Shown: positions 8,837 to 17,024, numbered from the stretch's first letter. The stretch: 41,037 nucleotides of DNA from an uncultured beta proteobacterium (GCA_903924955.1 CAIYDK010000278.1:1-41037), one strand, 5' to 3'. The notes: generated by a model from the letters alone, not told the origin. A program made the numbers and translations.

Positions 8837-9335
8837 TGCGGTAGTACAGGCCATAGGGGTCGTCTTTCAGGACAGCAAACTGTCCTTCCACAACGACGGG
8901 TTCCAGTGAGTACTTGATCGGCGTCTTGGTTTTCACCTCGACCATGCTCTCTGGGCCACCGGGCACACAGAACGAGCAACTCAACGGAACGGAGCTGAGC
9001 AAAAAGTGCTTTTGCTTTTCACCCGGGTCCAGCGGCATCATGAAACCCTGGATGCGCTGGCTCTTTTGGTTAAGCGCCATCACGGGCGTCGAGAAAACCG
9101 GCAGGATGCGGTTTTTCTCGACCCGGGTCTTGACGTCGGTCAGCACCGACCACGGCACCACGTCGGTGCGCTCCTGCAGCGGTGCAAACGGGCTATTGGG
9201 GCTGTGCACGCCAGCGCCGGTGCCCGCGGGTACGCCAGCAACGGGCGAAGCGGACTGAGCCGACACCATAACGGGGAACAGTCCGGCGCACAGTGTGGTA
9301 ACCAGCGTCAAACGGCGAATGGCGAAAAGGGTCAT
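8811..9335 (-). CDS. DUF3299 family exported protein
   Basis: A 174-aa protein with a signal peptide (MTLFAIRRLTLVTTLCAGLF then VMVSAQS). The mature part contains VPWSVLTDV, FMMPLDPGEKQKHFLLSS and CSFCVPGGPESMVEV, the pattern of DUF3299 proteins, which act in the periplasm and carry a CxxC pair (CSFC here). As I recall, relatives are encoded beside ABC ATPase and permease genes in zinc-responsive operons (Vibrio zrg genes, Pseudomonas PA4063-PA4066). The ATG at 9335 has GGAG six bases upstream; the frame is open further up but that part is not exported-protein-like. It is the last gene of the run ATPase-permease-small protein-DUF3299, 23 nt after the small protein gene. The precise role is unknown. 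Confidence 0.78.
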   Translation of the reverse strand: MTLFAIRRLTLVTTLCAGLFPVMVSAQSASPVAGVPAGTGAGVHSPNSPFAPLQERTDVVPWSVLTDVKTRVEKNRILPVFSTPVMALNQKSQRIQGFMMPLDPGEKQKHFLLSSVPLSCSFCVPGGPESMVEVKTKTPIKYSLEPVVVEGQFAVLKDDPYGLYYRISDATPVK

Positions 9336-9358
9336 AGCATCTCCAGAATCGGTTGATC

Positions 9359-9607
9359 TTAATGCTCGTGCTTCATACCGCAAAACTTGCCAATGGCCAA
9401 ACCCTTGCAGGCAGCCAACAACTCCTTGTTGCAGACATCTTCCTTTTTGCCGGATTCCAGGCACCTGGCCGCGCCTTCATGGGCGGCCGCGATGGCGCGG
9501 TGCCTGGCTATATCTTCTTTGGTTTCTTTGTCGCCGTGGGACTCAGCCGCTATACAAACCGTAGCGCTGTACGCAATAACTACGAGGGCTAGAAGCATTT
9601 TTTTCAT
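9359..9607 (-). CDS. Small secreted four-cysteine protein
   Basis: An 82-aa protein with a signal peptide of about 21 residues (MKKMLLALVVIAYSATVCIA then A|ESHG). The mature part is charged and has four cysteines at 49, 59, 67 and 76 (RCLESG, EDVCNK, LAACKG, KFCGM) and ends in HEH. The Cys spacing suggests two disulfides or a metal site. I do not recognise a family. The ATG at 9607 follows a GGAA at suitable spacing. It lies between the permease (51-nt gap) and the DUF3299 gene (23-nt gap), so it probably belongs to the same transcript. It occupies the position where related metal operons have a periplasmic partner, but no similarity to those is visible. Codons 5-20 overlap a weak copy of the 45-bp repeat. 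Confidence 0.7.
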   Translation of the reverse strand: MKKMLLALVVIAYSATVCIAAESHGDKETKEDIARHRAIAAAHEGAARCLESGKKEDVCNKELLAACKGLAIGKFCGMKHEH

Positions 9608-9658
9608 ATGAAGTTCCGTAATACAAACCAACTTGGCGAGCAAGATTGCCATTTTGAC

Positions 9659-10861
9659 CTACCGACCCTGCAAAAGTTCCAAAACGCTGACCCTGTAGGC
9701 ACCCCATGCAGGCAGCAGCGCCGCGCCCAGCGACACGCCCAGCGCCAGCGCTGGCACCACCACGAGCTCGGGCGGCCAAACCATGCCACCAATCAGCAGC
9801 GTGGTGTCCAATTTCAGGAACCAGCCCAGCGCAGCAGCAAAGCCCTGCCCCAGCAGCAAGCCCAGCGCCGCGGCCAGCAGGCCCAGCCAAACGGCCTCAC
9901 ACAACAACAGGGCCGCCACCTTGCCCGGTGGTGCACCCAGCATGCGCAACAGCGCCAGATCGCCACGGCGTTCGCGTACGGCGCTCCACAGGGCAATGAA
10001 CACGCTCAATGCAGCCGTCAACAACAGCACACCTGCAAAGGCACGCAGCACGTCGGTGCCCAGGCCCAACATGTTGAGCAGACGGGTGATCTCCAGCGCC
10101 GGTGCGGCGGCCTGCATTTCGGTGGTGGTGTTGACGAAGCGCGGGAAGCTCAGCGCCGCCATGGGCGTTTTGTAGCGCACCAGGGCCATCGTGACTTCAC
10201 GCTCTTCTTCCATGGCCTTGCGGTCGTCGTCGTCCAGCGCGGTGTAGTCTTCATGCACTTTCCAGACCGATGCGGAGTCAGTCAGAATCAAGCGATCCAG
10301 TACGCTGCCACTGGGCGCCAGAATGCCCACCACGGTATAGGTGCTGTCGCCATGCGCATGGCCGCCCGCCCCTAACCCATGGTTGCCGGCAAAGGTCTGG
10401 CCCAGGCCCGCACCCAGCTTGGCGGCAGCGCTGGCACCCAGCACCACCTGCATCGGCTGGTCCCACAAGCGGCCCTGCGCCAGGGTGGCGCCGTACAGGC
10501 TCAGGTAGTCGTGCGACGTGCCGACGATGCGGTAACTGCGAAAGTTATCCCCCAGGCTGATGGGGATGACGCTGGCCACCAGCGGGTGCTTTTCCAGCGC
10601 ATGCACGGCCTGCAGCGGCACATTGCCTGGTGGCACGTCATTGTGCAGCACACCGCTCAATATGAGTTGCATGGGGCTGCCCTTGGCCCCAACCACCACA
10701 TCGATGCCGGCCAAGTCGCGCTCGAAGGCTTTGGTGAGCTGGTGCCCGACCAGCAAAAGGAAGGTGATGGAAGCCAGCCCCAGACTGAGCAGCAGCACAT
10801 TGAGCGCTGCACCCAACGGACGAGACCACAAGTATCTCCAGGCGAATGCTAGCGTTTTCAT
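9659..10861 (-). CDS. ABC transporter permease, FtsX/MacB-LolC type
   Basis: A 400-aa inner-membrane protein of the type VII ABC group. It has one N-terminal helix (residues about 20-40), a long periplasmic domain, then three helices near 262-290, 310-340 and 368-392, with the FtsX-like VRERRGDLALLRMLGAPP cytoplasmic loop and the C-terminal PAWGAYRVSVLELLQGR. The periplasmic domain carries a short His-rich loop (H161, H168, H170 in GNHGLGAGGHAHGDS) followed by YTVVGIL and SGSVLDRLIL. I recall a His-rich insert at this spot in relatives tied to zinc. It overlaps the ATPase gene by ATGA (10858-10861), showing translational coupling. It may act as a mechanotransmitter with the periplasmic proteins rather than a channel. 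Confidence 0.85.
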   Translation of the reverse strand: MKTLAFAWRYLWSRPLGAALNVLLLSLGLASITFLLLVGHQLTKAFERDLAGIDVVVGAKGSPMQLILSGVLHNDVPPGNVPLQAVHALEKHPLVASVIPISLGDNFRSYRIVGTSHDYLSLYGATLAQGRLWDQPMQVVLGASAAAKLGAGLGQTFAGNHGLGAGGHAHGDSTYTVVGILAPSGSVLDRLILTDSASVWKVHEDYTALDDDDRKAMEEEREVTMALVRYKTPMAALSFPRFVNTTTEMQAAAPALEITRLLNMLGLGTDVLRAFAGVLLLTAALSVFIALWSAVRERRGDLALLRMLGAPPGKVAALLLCEAVWLGLLAAALGLLLGQGFAAALGWFLKLDTTLLIGGMVWPPELVVVPALALGVSLGAALLPAWGAYRVSVLELLQGR

Positions 10862-10890
10862 AGCTGGCTACGCAACAAACACAGGGGCTG
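10846..10890. repeat. 45-bp dispersed repeat, copy at ATPase/permease junction
   Basis: Ungapped hand alignment to the rfbD copy (19958-20002) in the same orientation gives 28 of 45 identical bases, including an identical ATAGCTGG core (10860-10867), the TGCTA near the left end and GGGCT near the right end. It covers the ATPase stop codon and the permease start codon, so it supplies the end of one protein and the start of the next. Confidence 0.5.
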
Positions 10891-11526
10891 GAAGCCGATT
10901 TGTCCATCAGCATCGGGGGGGATTAGCGCCGCCACCCGCGCATCATGTGTGGCAATCACCAGGGTAGCGCTCTGCGCCTTGGCCGTGTCCAGCAGCAGGC
11001 CGACCGCATCAGCCGCGGCCGCATCATCCAGACTGGCTGTTGGTTCATCGGCCAAAATCACCTGAGGTTGCAACAGAACCGCCCGAGCCAGCGCCACGCG
11101 CTGGGCTTGTCCGCCCGAAAGCTGGCCTGGCCTGCGTTGAGCCAAAGCGTCCACACCCAAGGACTGCAAGGCCGCAAAAATGCGGGCAGCATCTTCGACC
11201 TGACCCGCCGCCCACTGCGCCATGGCCAGATTTTGGTACACGTTGAGTGCTGAACTGAGGTAAAGTTTTTGGGGCAAAAAGCCGATAGCCCTCGCCCGCC
11301 ATGCGTCAGCAGCTATTGATTTGAGAGCACCCAGCGGTTGACCGGCTACGCAGAGGCTTCCCGCCGCAGGCGCGACCAGACCCGCAACAAGTGCCAGCCA
11401 GGTGGATTTGCCACAACCGGACGGGCCGCTGAGCAACAGCACAGCGCCCTGCGGGACAATGATGTCGGGAAAGTCCAGCCTTGGCCCATTGCGGTACTGA
11501 TAGCACAGGCCCTGGGTCTGAATCAT
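10858..11526 (-). CDS. ABC transporter ATP-binding protein, LolD-like
   Basis: A 222-aa ATPase of the LolD/MacB class. Motifs: Walker A GPSGCGKST (about residues 34-42), Q-loop GFLPQKLYL, signature LSGGQAQRVALARA (about 139-152), Walker B VILADEPTASLD and the switch His in IATHDARV. It pairs with the permease encoded next, with a 4-nt ATGA overlap. It is the first ABC gene of the operon and begins 29 nt after the hibernation-factor gene, so it may be read from the same promoter. The segment LKSIAADAWRARAIG between Walker A and the Q-loop is encoded by a copy of the 45-bp repeat. The cargo is not shown by the sequence; the context with DUF3299 suggests metal or envelope homeostasis. Confidence 0.9.
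   Translation of the reverse strand: MIQTQGLCYQYRNGPRLDFPDIIVPQGAVLLLSGPSGCGKSTWLALVAGLVAPAAGSLCVAGQPLGALKSIAADAWRARAIGFLPQKLYLSSALNVYQNLAMAQWAAGQVEDAARIFAALQSLGVDALAQRRPGQLSGGQAQRVALARAVLLQPQVILADEPTASLDDAAAADAVGLLLDTAKAQSATLVIATHDARVAALIPPDADGQIGFQPLCLLRSQL
11286..11330. repeat. 45-bp dispersed repeat, copy inside the ABC ATPase gene
   Basis: Ungapped alignment to the reverse complement of the rfbD copy gives 29 of 45 identical bases, with an unbroken match of 11 (TAGCCCTCGCC) at one end and CAGCTAT in the middle. It is read in the opposite direction to the rfbD copy relative to the gene and stays in frame. Confidence 0.6.
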
Positions 11527-11555
11527 CGCCGGACCAAGTGCTCAGGTGCGTCGCT

Positions 11556-11903
11556 TTACTCTTGCGCGGCGCGAATCGTGTCACGCCCGTGGCGGTCTTT
11601 AGCGCGGCCCAACTCGGTGTCGAGCACGCGGATAAGCTTATCGACCGCATCGGTAACAGCTGCGGCCATCTTGTCAGCATCGGCAGTTACAGAAACGGGA
11701 GGCCGACCGGCAACTCGGGCTTCCAGCCGGCAGCGTTTGTCATTGGTGCCGGATTTACCAGCATCCACGTCAGTCAAAAAGGCTTCTACACGGGTAACGG
11801 TTTCCGCAAAACGAGCCAAGCGGGCTTTTACTTCGTCCTGAACCCACTGCGCGAGGGACTCGCCGCCCTGGATGTGGTCATCGGTATGTACTTGTACTTG
11901 CAT
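11556..11903 (-). CDS. Ribosome hibernation promoting factor-like protein (HPF/RaiA, S30AE domain)
   Basis: A 115-aa protein of the S30AE family, which binds the small ribosomal subunit and inactivates or protects ribosomes in stress. The N-terminus MQVQVHTDDHIQGGESLA, the strand ...TRVEAFLTDVDAGKSG and the helix DKMAAAVTDAVDKLIRVLDTELGRAK fit the beta-alpha-beta-beta-beta-alpha fold. It is short, without the long-HPF C-terminal dimerisation domain. An RBS (GGAGAAA) precedes the ATG at 11903. It is more divergent than canonical HPF (it lacks the basic-rich KWHGK-like segments), so it may be a paralogue. It heads the minus-strand run leading to the ABC genes. Confidence 0.78.
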   Translation of the reverse strand: MQVQVHTDDHIQGGESLAQWVQDEVKARLARFAETVTRVEAFLTDVDAGKSGTNDKRCRLEARVAGRPPVSVTADADKMAAAVTDAVDKLIRVLDTELGRAKDRHGRDTIRAAQE

Positions 11904-11995
11904 AATTTTTCTCCGGGTTGGGGTCCGTCACCTGGGTGGGACAGACCGTCTAGCGACAAACCTTTATAGCACGCAGGCCATTGCATTTATTGAGG

Positions 11996-12012
11996 TGGAG
12001 CAAGTTGCTCCA
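11996..12012. promoter_or_regulatory. Perfect 17-bp dyad between the hpf-like gene and valS
   Basis: TGGAGCAA-G-TTGCTCCA is a perfect inverted repeat with 8-bp arms and one centre base in the divergent intergenic region, 93 nt before the hpf-like ATG and about 140 nt before the valS ATG. The one-base centre does not allow a stable hairpin, so a protein-binding site is the better guess. It does not look like a Zur box, which is AT-rich. Confidence 0.4.
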
Positions 12013-12152
12013 GCAAAAATTCGCACATCGGACACGAGCGACTGCCACAACCCCGCGGCGTTGTGCCGGCGAATCAGCCACCAGAACACCAACAGCACGA
12101 CGTACTTCTGCGCCCCGGTAAAATCATGGGCTCTGACCGAACTGACCCCACC

Positions 12153-15071
12153 ATGACCGACACCGCATCCACTCCTCCCCCTACACCGATCCAGCCCGGT
12201 CTGCAGTCCCTCTCCAAATCCTTCGAGCCCGCAGCGCTGGAAGCCCATTGGGGACCCGAGTGGGAAAGGCGTGGCTACGGCGTGGCCGGCTACCGCGGCA
12301 CGCAGGTGCCCCAGTCGGGCCAGCCGTCGTTTGCCATCCAGTTGCCACCGCCCAACGTGACCGGCACGCTGCACATGGGGCACGCCTTCAACCAGACCAT
12401 CATGGACAGCCTGACGCGCTACCACCGCATGCTGGGCGCCAACACGGCCTGGATTCCGGGTACCGACCACGCCGGCATTGCCACGCAGATCGTCGTGGAG
12501 CGCCAGTTACAGGACCAGGGCGTCAGTCGACATGACTTGGGACGTAAGGCGTTTGTGGAAAAAGTGTGGGAATGGAAAGAGAAGTCGGGCAACACCATCA
12601 CCACCCAGATGCGCCGCATGGGCGACAGCGTGGACTGGAGCCGCGAATACTTCACCATGGACGACAAGCTGTCCAAAACGGTGACGGAAACCTTTGTGCA
12701 GTTGTACGAGCAGGGCCTGATCTACCGCGGCAAGCGCCTGGTGAACTGGGACCCGGTGCTGATGAGCGCCGTGAGCGACCTGGAAGTGGAAAGTGAAGAA
12801 GAAGACGGCTCGCTGTGGCACATCCGATACCCGTTTGCCGACGGCCCGCAAATGGTCAATGGCGAGCTGGTCGAAGGCCTGGTGGTCGCCACCACCCGCC
12901 CCGAGACCATGCTGGGCGACGTGGCCGCCATGATTCACCCCGAGGACGAGCGCTATGCCCACCTGATCGGCAAGCACGTCACCCTGCCCCTTTGCGATCG
13001 CACCATCCCCGTGATTGCCGACGACTACGTGGACAAAGCCTTCGGCACCGGTGTGGTCAAGGTCACACCGGCACACGACCAGAACGACTACGCAGTCGGC
13101 CAGCGTCACAAGCTACCCATGATCTGCGTTCTCACGCTAGACGCCAAGATAGACAGCAACGCACCCGCCGCTTATATCGGCATGGACCGCTTTGCCGCCC
13201 GAAAACAGATCGTCAAGGATTTGGATGCTCTGGGCCTGCTGGTCGAAGTAAAAAAACACAAGCTGATGGTGCCGCGCTGCGCCCGCACCGGCCAAGTCAT
13301 CGAACCGATGTTGACGGACCAATGGTTTGTCGCAATGACAAAACCTGGCCCAGCGGGCACTAGCATTGCGCAAGGCGCTATCAATGCAGTAGCAAGCGGC
13401 GAGGTGCGATTTGTACCCGAGAACTGGATAAACACCTACAACCAGTGGATGAACAACATCACCGACTGGTGCATCAGCCGCCAGCTCTGGTGGGGTCACC
13501 AGATTCCGGCCTGGTATGACGAAGACGGCAAGGTCTATGTGGCCCGCAACGAGGCCGAGGCACAGGCCCAGGCACCTGGCAAGACGCTGCGCCGCGACGA
13601 GGACGTGCTTGACACCTGGTACTCATCTGCCCTCGTACCCTTCAGCACCATGGGTTGGCCCAACCAGGGTGACAGTGCCACTGAAGACTACAACCTGTAT
13701 CTGCCCTCCTCCGTGCTGGTGACGGGATACGACATCATCTTCTTCTGGGTCGCCCGCATGATCATGATGACCACGCACTTCACCGGTCGTGTGCCCTTCA
13801 AGCATGTCTACATCCACGGCCTGGTGCGCGACGCGCAGGGCAAGAAGATGAGCAAAAGCGAGGGCAACGTGCTGGACCCGGTGGACCTGATCGACGGCAT
13901 TGAACTGCAACCCCTGCTAGCCAAACGCTCAGAAGGCCTGCGCAAGCCCGAAACGGCACCCCAGGTCCGCAAGAACACCGAAAAGGAATTCCCCGAGGGC
14001 ATTCCCGCGTTCGGAGCCGATGCCCTGCGCTTTACCTTTGCATCGCTGGCCTCACTGGGGCGCAGCATCAACTTCGACAGCAAGCGCTGCGAAGGCTACC
14101 GTAACTTTTGCAACAAACTGTGGAACGCCACCCGCTTTGTGCTGATGAACTGCGAAGGCAACGATTGCGGGCTGGACGAACATGCCACTGCGGCTTGCGA
14201 GGCTGGTGGCTATCTGGAGTTCAGCGCGCCGGACCGCTGGATCGTCTCGCTGCTGCAAAAAGCCGAGGCCGAGGTGGCACAGGGTTTTGCCGACTACCGC
14301 CTGGACAACGTGGCCAACACGATTTACGACTTTGCCTGGAACGAGTTCTGCGACTGGTACCTGGAAATTGCCAAGGTGCAGATTCAGACCGGCAACGCGG
14401 CCCAGCAGCGCGCCACCCGCCGCACCCTGATCCGCACGCTGGAGACTCTGCTGCGCCTGGCCCACCCCATCACACCCTTCATCACCGAAGAACTGTGGCA
14501 AAAAGTGGCACCGGTTGCGGGACGGCAAGGTCCATCGATCAGCATCGCCGCCTACCCGGTGAGTCAGCCGGAGCGCATTGATGCTGCGGCGATTGCCTAT
14601 GTGACCAAGCTCAAGCTTCTGGTAGATGCCTGCCGCAATCTGCGCGGCGAAATGAACGTGTCACCGTCGACCCGTTTGCCACTGTACGTGGTGGCCAACA
14701 CAGCAACCGAGAGCTTGTTTTTGAAAACATCAGCACCGGTACTGCAAGCGCTGGCAAAACTCAACCAAGTGAAGCTGTTTGACGAGCCGGGGGCGTGGGC
14801 TGCTGCGGCACAGGCAGCACCTGTGGCGGTCGTGGGCGAAGCACGCATCTGCCTGCACATGGAAGTGGATGTGGCCGCCGAGAAGTTGCGACTGGGCAAG
14901 GAGGTCACGCGTCTGGAAGAGCAGATCAGCAAGGCGCAGACCAGGCTGGGCAATGAAGCCTTTGTCGCCAAAGCCCCTGCAGCAGTGCTGGAGCAGGAGC
15001 GCAAGCGCATGGATGACTTTTCGGCCACCCTGACCAAGATGCGCGAGCAGTTGGCCCGTTTGGGTTCATAG
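12153..15071 (+). CDS. valS: Valine--tRNA ligase
   Basis: A 972-aa class I aminoacyl-tRNA synthetase that charges tRNA-Val in the cytoplasm. The HIGH motif is [18 protein letters not shown] (about residues 65-80), and KMSKS is present in [18 protein letters not shown] (about residue 565). The editing domain ([28 protein letters not shown]) and the [17 protein letters not shown] block are typical. The C-terminus is the expected coiled coil ([20 protein letters not shown]). The start is taken at 12153 ([10 protein letters not shown]); an in-frame ATG at 12126 would add nine residues. Residues 400-415 ([18 protein letters not shown]) overlap a possible copy of the 45-bp repeat, but similar residues are native to ValRS. 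It is a single gene, divergent from the hpf-like gene. Confidence 0.98.
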   Translation: MTDTASTPPPTPIQPGLQSLSKSFEPAALEAHWGPEWERRGYGVAGYRGTQVPQSGQPSFAIQLPPPNVTGTLHMGHAFNQTIMDSLTRYHRMLGANTAWIPGTDHAGIATQIVVERQLQDQGVSRHDLGRKAFVEKVWEWKEKSGNTITTQMRRMGDSVDWSREYFTMDDKLSKTVTETFVQLYEQGLIYRGKRLVNWDPVLMSAVSDLEVESEEEDGSLWHIRYPFADGPQMVNGELVEGLVVATTRPETMLGDVAAMIHPEDERYAHLIGKHVTLPLCDRTIPVIADDYVDKAFGTGVVKVTPAHDQNDYAVGQRHKLPMICVLTLDAKIDSNAPAAYIGMDRFAARKQIVKDLDALGLLVEVKKHKLMVPRCARTGQVIEPMLTDQWFVAMTKPGPAGTSIAQGAINAVASGEVRFVPENWINTYNQWMNNITDWCISRQLWWGHQIPAWYDEDGKVYVARNEAEAQAQAPGKTLRRDEDVLDTWYSSALVPFSTMGWPNQGDSATEDYNLYLPSSVLVTGYDIIFFWVARMIMMTTHFTGRVPFKHVYIHGLVRDAQGKKMSKSEGNVLDPVDLIDGIELQPLLAKRSEGLRKPETAPQVRKNTEKEFPEGIPAFGADALRFTFASLASLGRSINFDSKRCEGYRNFCNKLWNATRFVLMNCEGNDCGLDEHATAACEAGGYLEFSAPDRWIVSLLQKAEAEVAQGFADYRLDNVANTIYDFAWNEFCDWYLEIAKVQIQTGNAAQQRATRRTLIRTLETLLRLAHPITPFITEELWQKVAPVAGRQGPSISIAAYPVSQPERIDAAAIAYVTKLKLLVDACRNLRGEMNVSPSTRLPLYVVANTATESLFLKTSAPVLQALAKLNQVKLFDEPGAWAAAAQAAPVAVVGEARICLHMEVDVAAEKLRLGKEVTRLEEQISKAQTRLGNEAFVAKAPAAVLEQERKRMDDFSATLTKMREQLARLGS
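13351..13395. repeat. Possible 45-bp repeat copy inside valS
   Basis: Ungapped alignment to the reverse complement of the rfbD copy gives 27 of 45 identical bases, with GCGCAA, GCTAT and AGTAGCAA at matching spacing. The encoded residues ([12 protein letters not shown]) resemble native ValRS sequence, so part of this match may be coincidental. Codon use here is less GC-rich than in the surrounding gene. Confidence 0.35.
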
Positions 15072-15103
15072 CCCCCACGTTCGCCCACTGTGTGTGGCTC
15101 ACT

Positions 15104-15118
15104 GCCCCCCGAGGGGGC
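15104..15118 (+). terminator. GC hairpin after valS, within a Comamonadaceae-like intergenic motif
   Basis: GCCCCC-CGA-GGGGGC forms a 6-bp stem with a 3-nt loop 33 nt after the valS stop; a second G/C block (GGGGCGGCCCGG) follows at about 15133-15144. There is no U-tract. It lies between convergent valS and the TusA-like gene, so it may slow or end transcription from both sides. From memory, nearly identical CCCCCCGAGGGGGC...TTGGGGCGGCCCGG blocks recur between genes in related genomes. Confidence 0.45.
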
Positions 15119-15156
15119 CGCATTTCACCTTGGGGCGGCCCGGCGTTGAAACCAAC

Positions 15157-15384
15157 CTAGCGCCTGCGCAGAACGTGGATGTATTCTTCGCCAACGGTTT
15201 CCTGAGCGACCAGTTCATTGCCGGTCTGCTTGGCAAAGGCCTGAAAGTCGCGTGTGGAGCCGGGGTCGGTCGCCACCACTTTCAGGGTTTGCCCGGTCAC
15301 CATCTCGGCAAGCGCTTTCTTGGCCCTGAGAATGGGCAATGGGCAATTCAGGCCCCGGGTATCTATTTCCTTGTCGGCTTGCAT
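15157..15384 (-). CDS. TusA-like sulfur carrier protein
   Basis: A 75-aa protein of the TusA/SirA/YeeD family. The active-site motif CPLP is at residues 14-17 (RGLNCPLPIL), with Cys14 the expected persulfide carrier. The rest (KKALAEMVTGQTLKVVATDPGSTRDFQAFA) matches the two-layer alpha/beta sandwich. The start at 15384 (MQADKEIDTRG) is preceded by AAGGA; the upstream frame extension is not family-like. Members pass sulfur for tRNA thiolation, molybdenum cofactor or sulfur oxidation; the sequence does not tell which. It follows the Nudix gene on the same strand after 48 nt and sits near cysM, so a sulfur theme is possible. Confidence 0.88.
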   Translation of the reverse strand: MQADKEIDTRGLNCPLPILRAKKALAEMVTGQTLKVVATDPGSTRDFQAFAKQTGNELVAQETVGEEYIHVLRRR

Positions 15385-15432
15385 ATCGATTCCTTGAAAC
15401 TCGTGAAAAAGCCCACGCAGGGCCACCCGTGA

Positions 15433-15963
15433 CTAATCCCGCTTGGGAAATTCAATAAAACTGGGCGTGTGACCGCGCGACTTTAGCCAATCAGCAAGCG
15501 CGTAGCCCGTCCCGGCGGGCCAGCATTTAACATTCTGCGGCGCATACAGGCGGTAATCCACCAACTCAGGTGACAAACGCACTTCACCGTGACACACCGC
15601 ATGGTAGGCGATGATGACCTGATTCATACGCTGAAAGTCATAGACACCGATCAAGTCGAGGGACTCGGTCGTCAGACTGGTTTCCTCGGCAATCTCGCGG
15701 GCAATGCCCTCTTGCGGGGTTTCACCCGCTTCCATGAAGCCGGTAATCAACGCATACATCTTGCCGGGCCACGCCGCATTGCGCGCCAACAGGACCTGCC
15801 CGTCGTATTCAATCACCGCGGCGAGCACAGGCACCGGATTGTTCCAGTGCGTGTAATCGCAGGCCGGACAGCGAAGGCGCACCTTTTCGCCCCCGTCTTC
15901 CGCCAGCGTAATGAGAGCCAGTGGTGCGGCGCATTGGGGACAAAATTTAAAGGCCGTTGTCAT
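15433..15963 (-). CDS. Nudix hydrolase with zinc ribbon (NudC-like)
   Basis: A 176-aa Nudix protein. An N-terminal zinc ribbon has two CxxC pairs (C8/C11 and C32/C35), followed by the Nudix fold. The Nudix box runs from G75 to about residue 97 (GFMEAGE, then REIAEET), with the catalytic REIAEE at 89-94. The zinc ribbon plus box resembles NAD pyrophosphatase/decapping NudC, but the N-terminal domain of NudC is missing and I do not see the SQPWPFPxS motif, so the substrate is uncertain. The start at 15963 overlaps the cysM stop by ATGA, showing coupling to cysM. Longer in-frame starts run into cysM and are rejected. Confidence 0.85.
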   Translation of the reverse strand: MTTAFKFCPQCAAPLALITLAEDGGEKVRLRCPACDYTHWNNPVPVLAAVIEYDGQVLLARNAAWPGKMYALITGFMEAGETPQEGIAREIAEETSLTTESLDLIGVYDFQRMNQVIIAYHAVCHGEVRLSPELVDYRLYAPQNVKCWPAGTGYALADWLKSRGHTPSFIEFPKRD

Positions 15964-16862
15964 GCGGGAAATACTCCGGTAGAGAGGTAACGGTCGCCCC
16001 GGTCGCAGACGATGAAAACAATCGTTGCATCCTGCTCCCGGCTGGCAATCTCCTGTGCAACCCAGCAGGCACCCGCGGCCGAAATCCCGCCGAAAATACC
16101 TTCTTCGCGGGCCAGGCGGCGGCACATTTCTTCCGCATCTGACTGACTGACGTACACCAACTCATCCACATTGGCGGGGTCGTATATTTTGGGTAAGTAC
16201 TCTTGGGGCCATTTGCGAATGCCCGGTATGCGTGAGCCTTCGGACGGTTGAGCACCAATGATGCGCACCGCCGGGTTCTTTTCCTTCAAATATCTCGCAA
16301 CTCCAGTGATCGTGCCCGTAGTGCCCATGGCACTGACAAAGTGGGTGATTTTTCCGTGCGTATCGGCCCATATCTCGGGCCCGGTGGTCTCGTAATGGAT
16401 ACGCGGGTTGTCAGCATTGGCAAACTGGTCCAGCACCACGCCCTTGCCATCACGCTTCATCTGCTCGGCCAGATCACGCGCGTACTCCATGCCGCCACTC
16501 TTGGGCGTGAGAATCAACTCGGCCCCAAAAGCCTTCATGGTTTGCACCCGCTCGATGGACAAGTCCTCCGGCATGATCAGCACCATGCGGTAGCCCTTGA
16601 TGGCCGCAGCCATGGCCAGCGCAATGCCGGTGTTGCCCGATGTCGCTTCGATAAGGGTGTCGCCGGGTTTGATCTCGCCACGCTCCTGGGCACGCTGGAT
16701 CATGGACAGGGCGGGCCTGTCCTTGACCGAACCGGCAGGGTTGTTGCCCTCCAGTTTGCCCAATACCACGGTGTTGCGCGCAGTATTTTCGACGGCGCCA
16801 ATGCGCTGCAAAGCCACCATGGGCGTTTTCCCGATCGCGTCTTCAATAGTTGGATATTTCAT
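15960..16862 (-). CDS. cysM: Cysteine synthase B (O-acetylserine sulfhydrylase)
   Basis: A 300-aa PLP enzyme making cysteine from O-acetylserine and sulfide or thiosulfate. The PLP lysine is K47 in NNPAGSVKDRP; the substrate loop EATSGNTGIALAMAAA and the phosphate-binding GTTGTITGVARYLKE are present, as is the CysM-type tail IFIVCDRGDRYLSTGVFPA-like end. Sequence such as KLEGNNPAGSVKDR favours CysM over CysK. The ATG is at 16862, 42 nt from the tRNA-Leu gene, which is transcribed the other way. It forms a two-gene coupled unit with the Nudix gene (4-nt overlap). Confidence 0.95.
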   Translation of the reverse strand: MKYPTIEDAIGKTPMVALQRIGAVENTARNTVVLGKLEGNNPAGSVKDRPALSMIQRAQERGEIKPGDTLIEATSGNTGIALAMAAAIKGYRMVLIMPEDLSIERVQTMKAFGAELILTPKSGGMEYARDLAEQMKRDGKGVVLDQFANADNPRIHYETTGPEIWADTHGKITHFVSAMGTTGTITGVARYLKEKNPAVRIIGAQPSEGSRIPGIRKWPQEYLPKIYDPANVDELVYVSQSDAEEMCRRLAREEGIFGGISAAGACWVAQEIASREQDATIVFIVCDRGDRYLSTGVFPA

Positions 16863-16904
16863 GCCCTTAAATGTGCCATAATTTAGGTCTTGATTTGCAG
16901 CGTC

Positions 16905-16989
16905 GCCCGGGTGGTGGAATTGGTAGACGCACGGGACTCAAAATCCCGCGCCGCAAGGCGTGCCGGTTCGATTCCGGCCCCGGGCACCA
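16905..16989 (+). tRNA. tRNA-Leu (anticodon CAA)
   Basis: An 85-nt tRNA with a seven-base-pair acceptor stem (GCCCGGG at 16905-16911 with CCCGGGC at 16979-16985), discriminator A and encoded CCA (16987-16989). The anticodon stem CGGGA/TCCCG encloses the loop CTCAAAA, giving anticodon CAA. The D-arm has TGGTAGACGC, the T-arm GGTTCGATTCC, and the long variable arm (GCGCCGCAAGGCGTG) is typical of class II leucine tRNAs. A rho-independent terminator follows. Confidence 0.97.
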
Positions 16990-17024
16990 TTTGATACTCT
17001 CAAATGGTTTCAAATAGACTCAAT

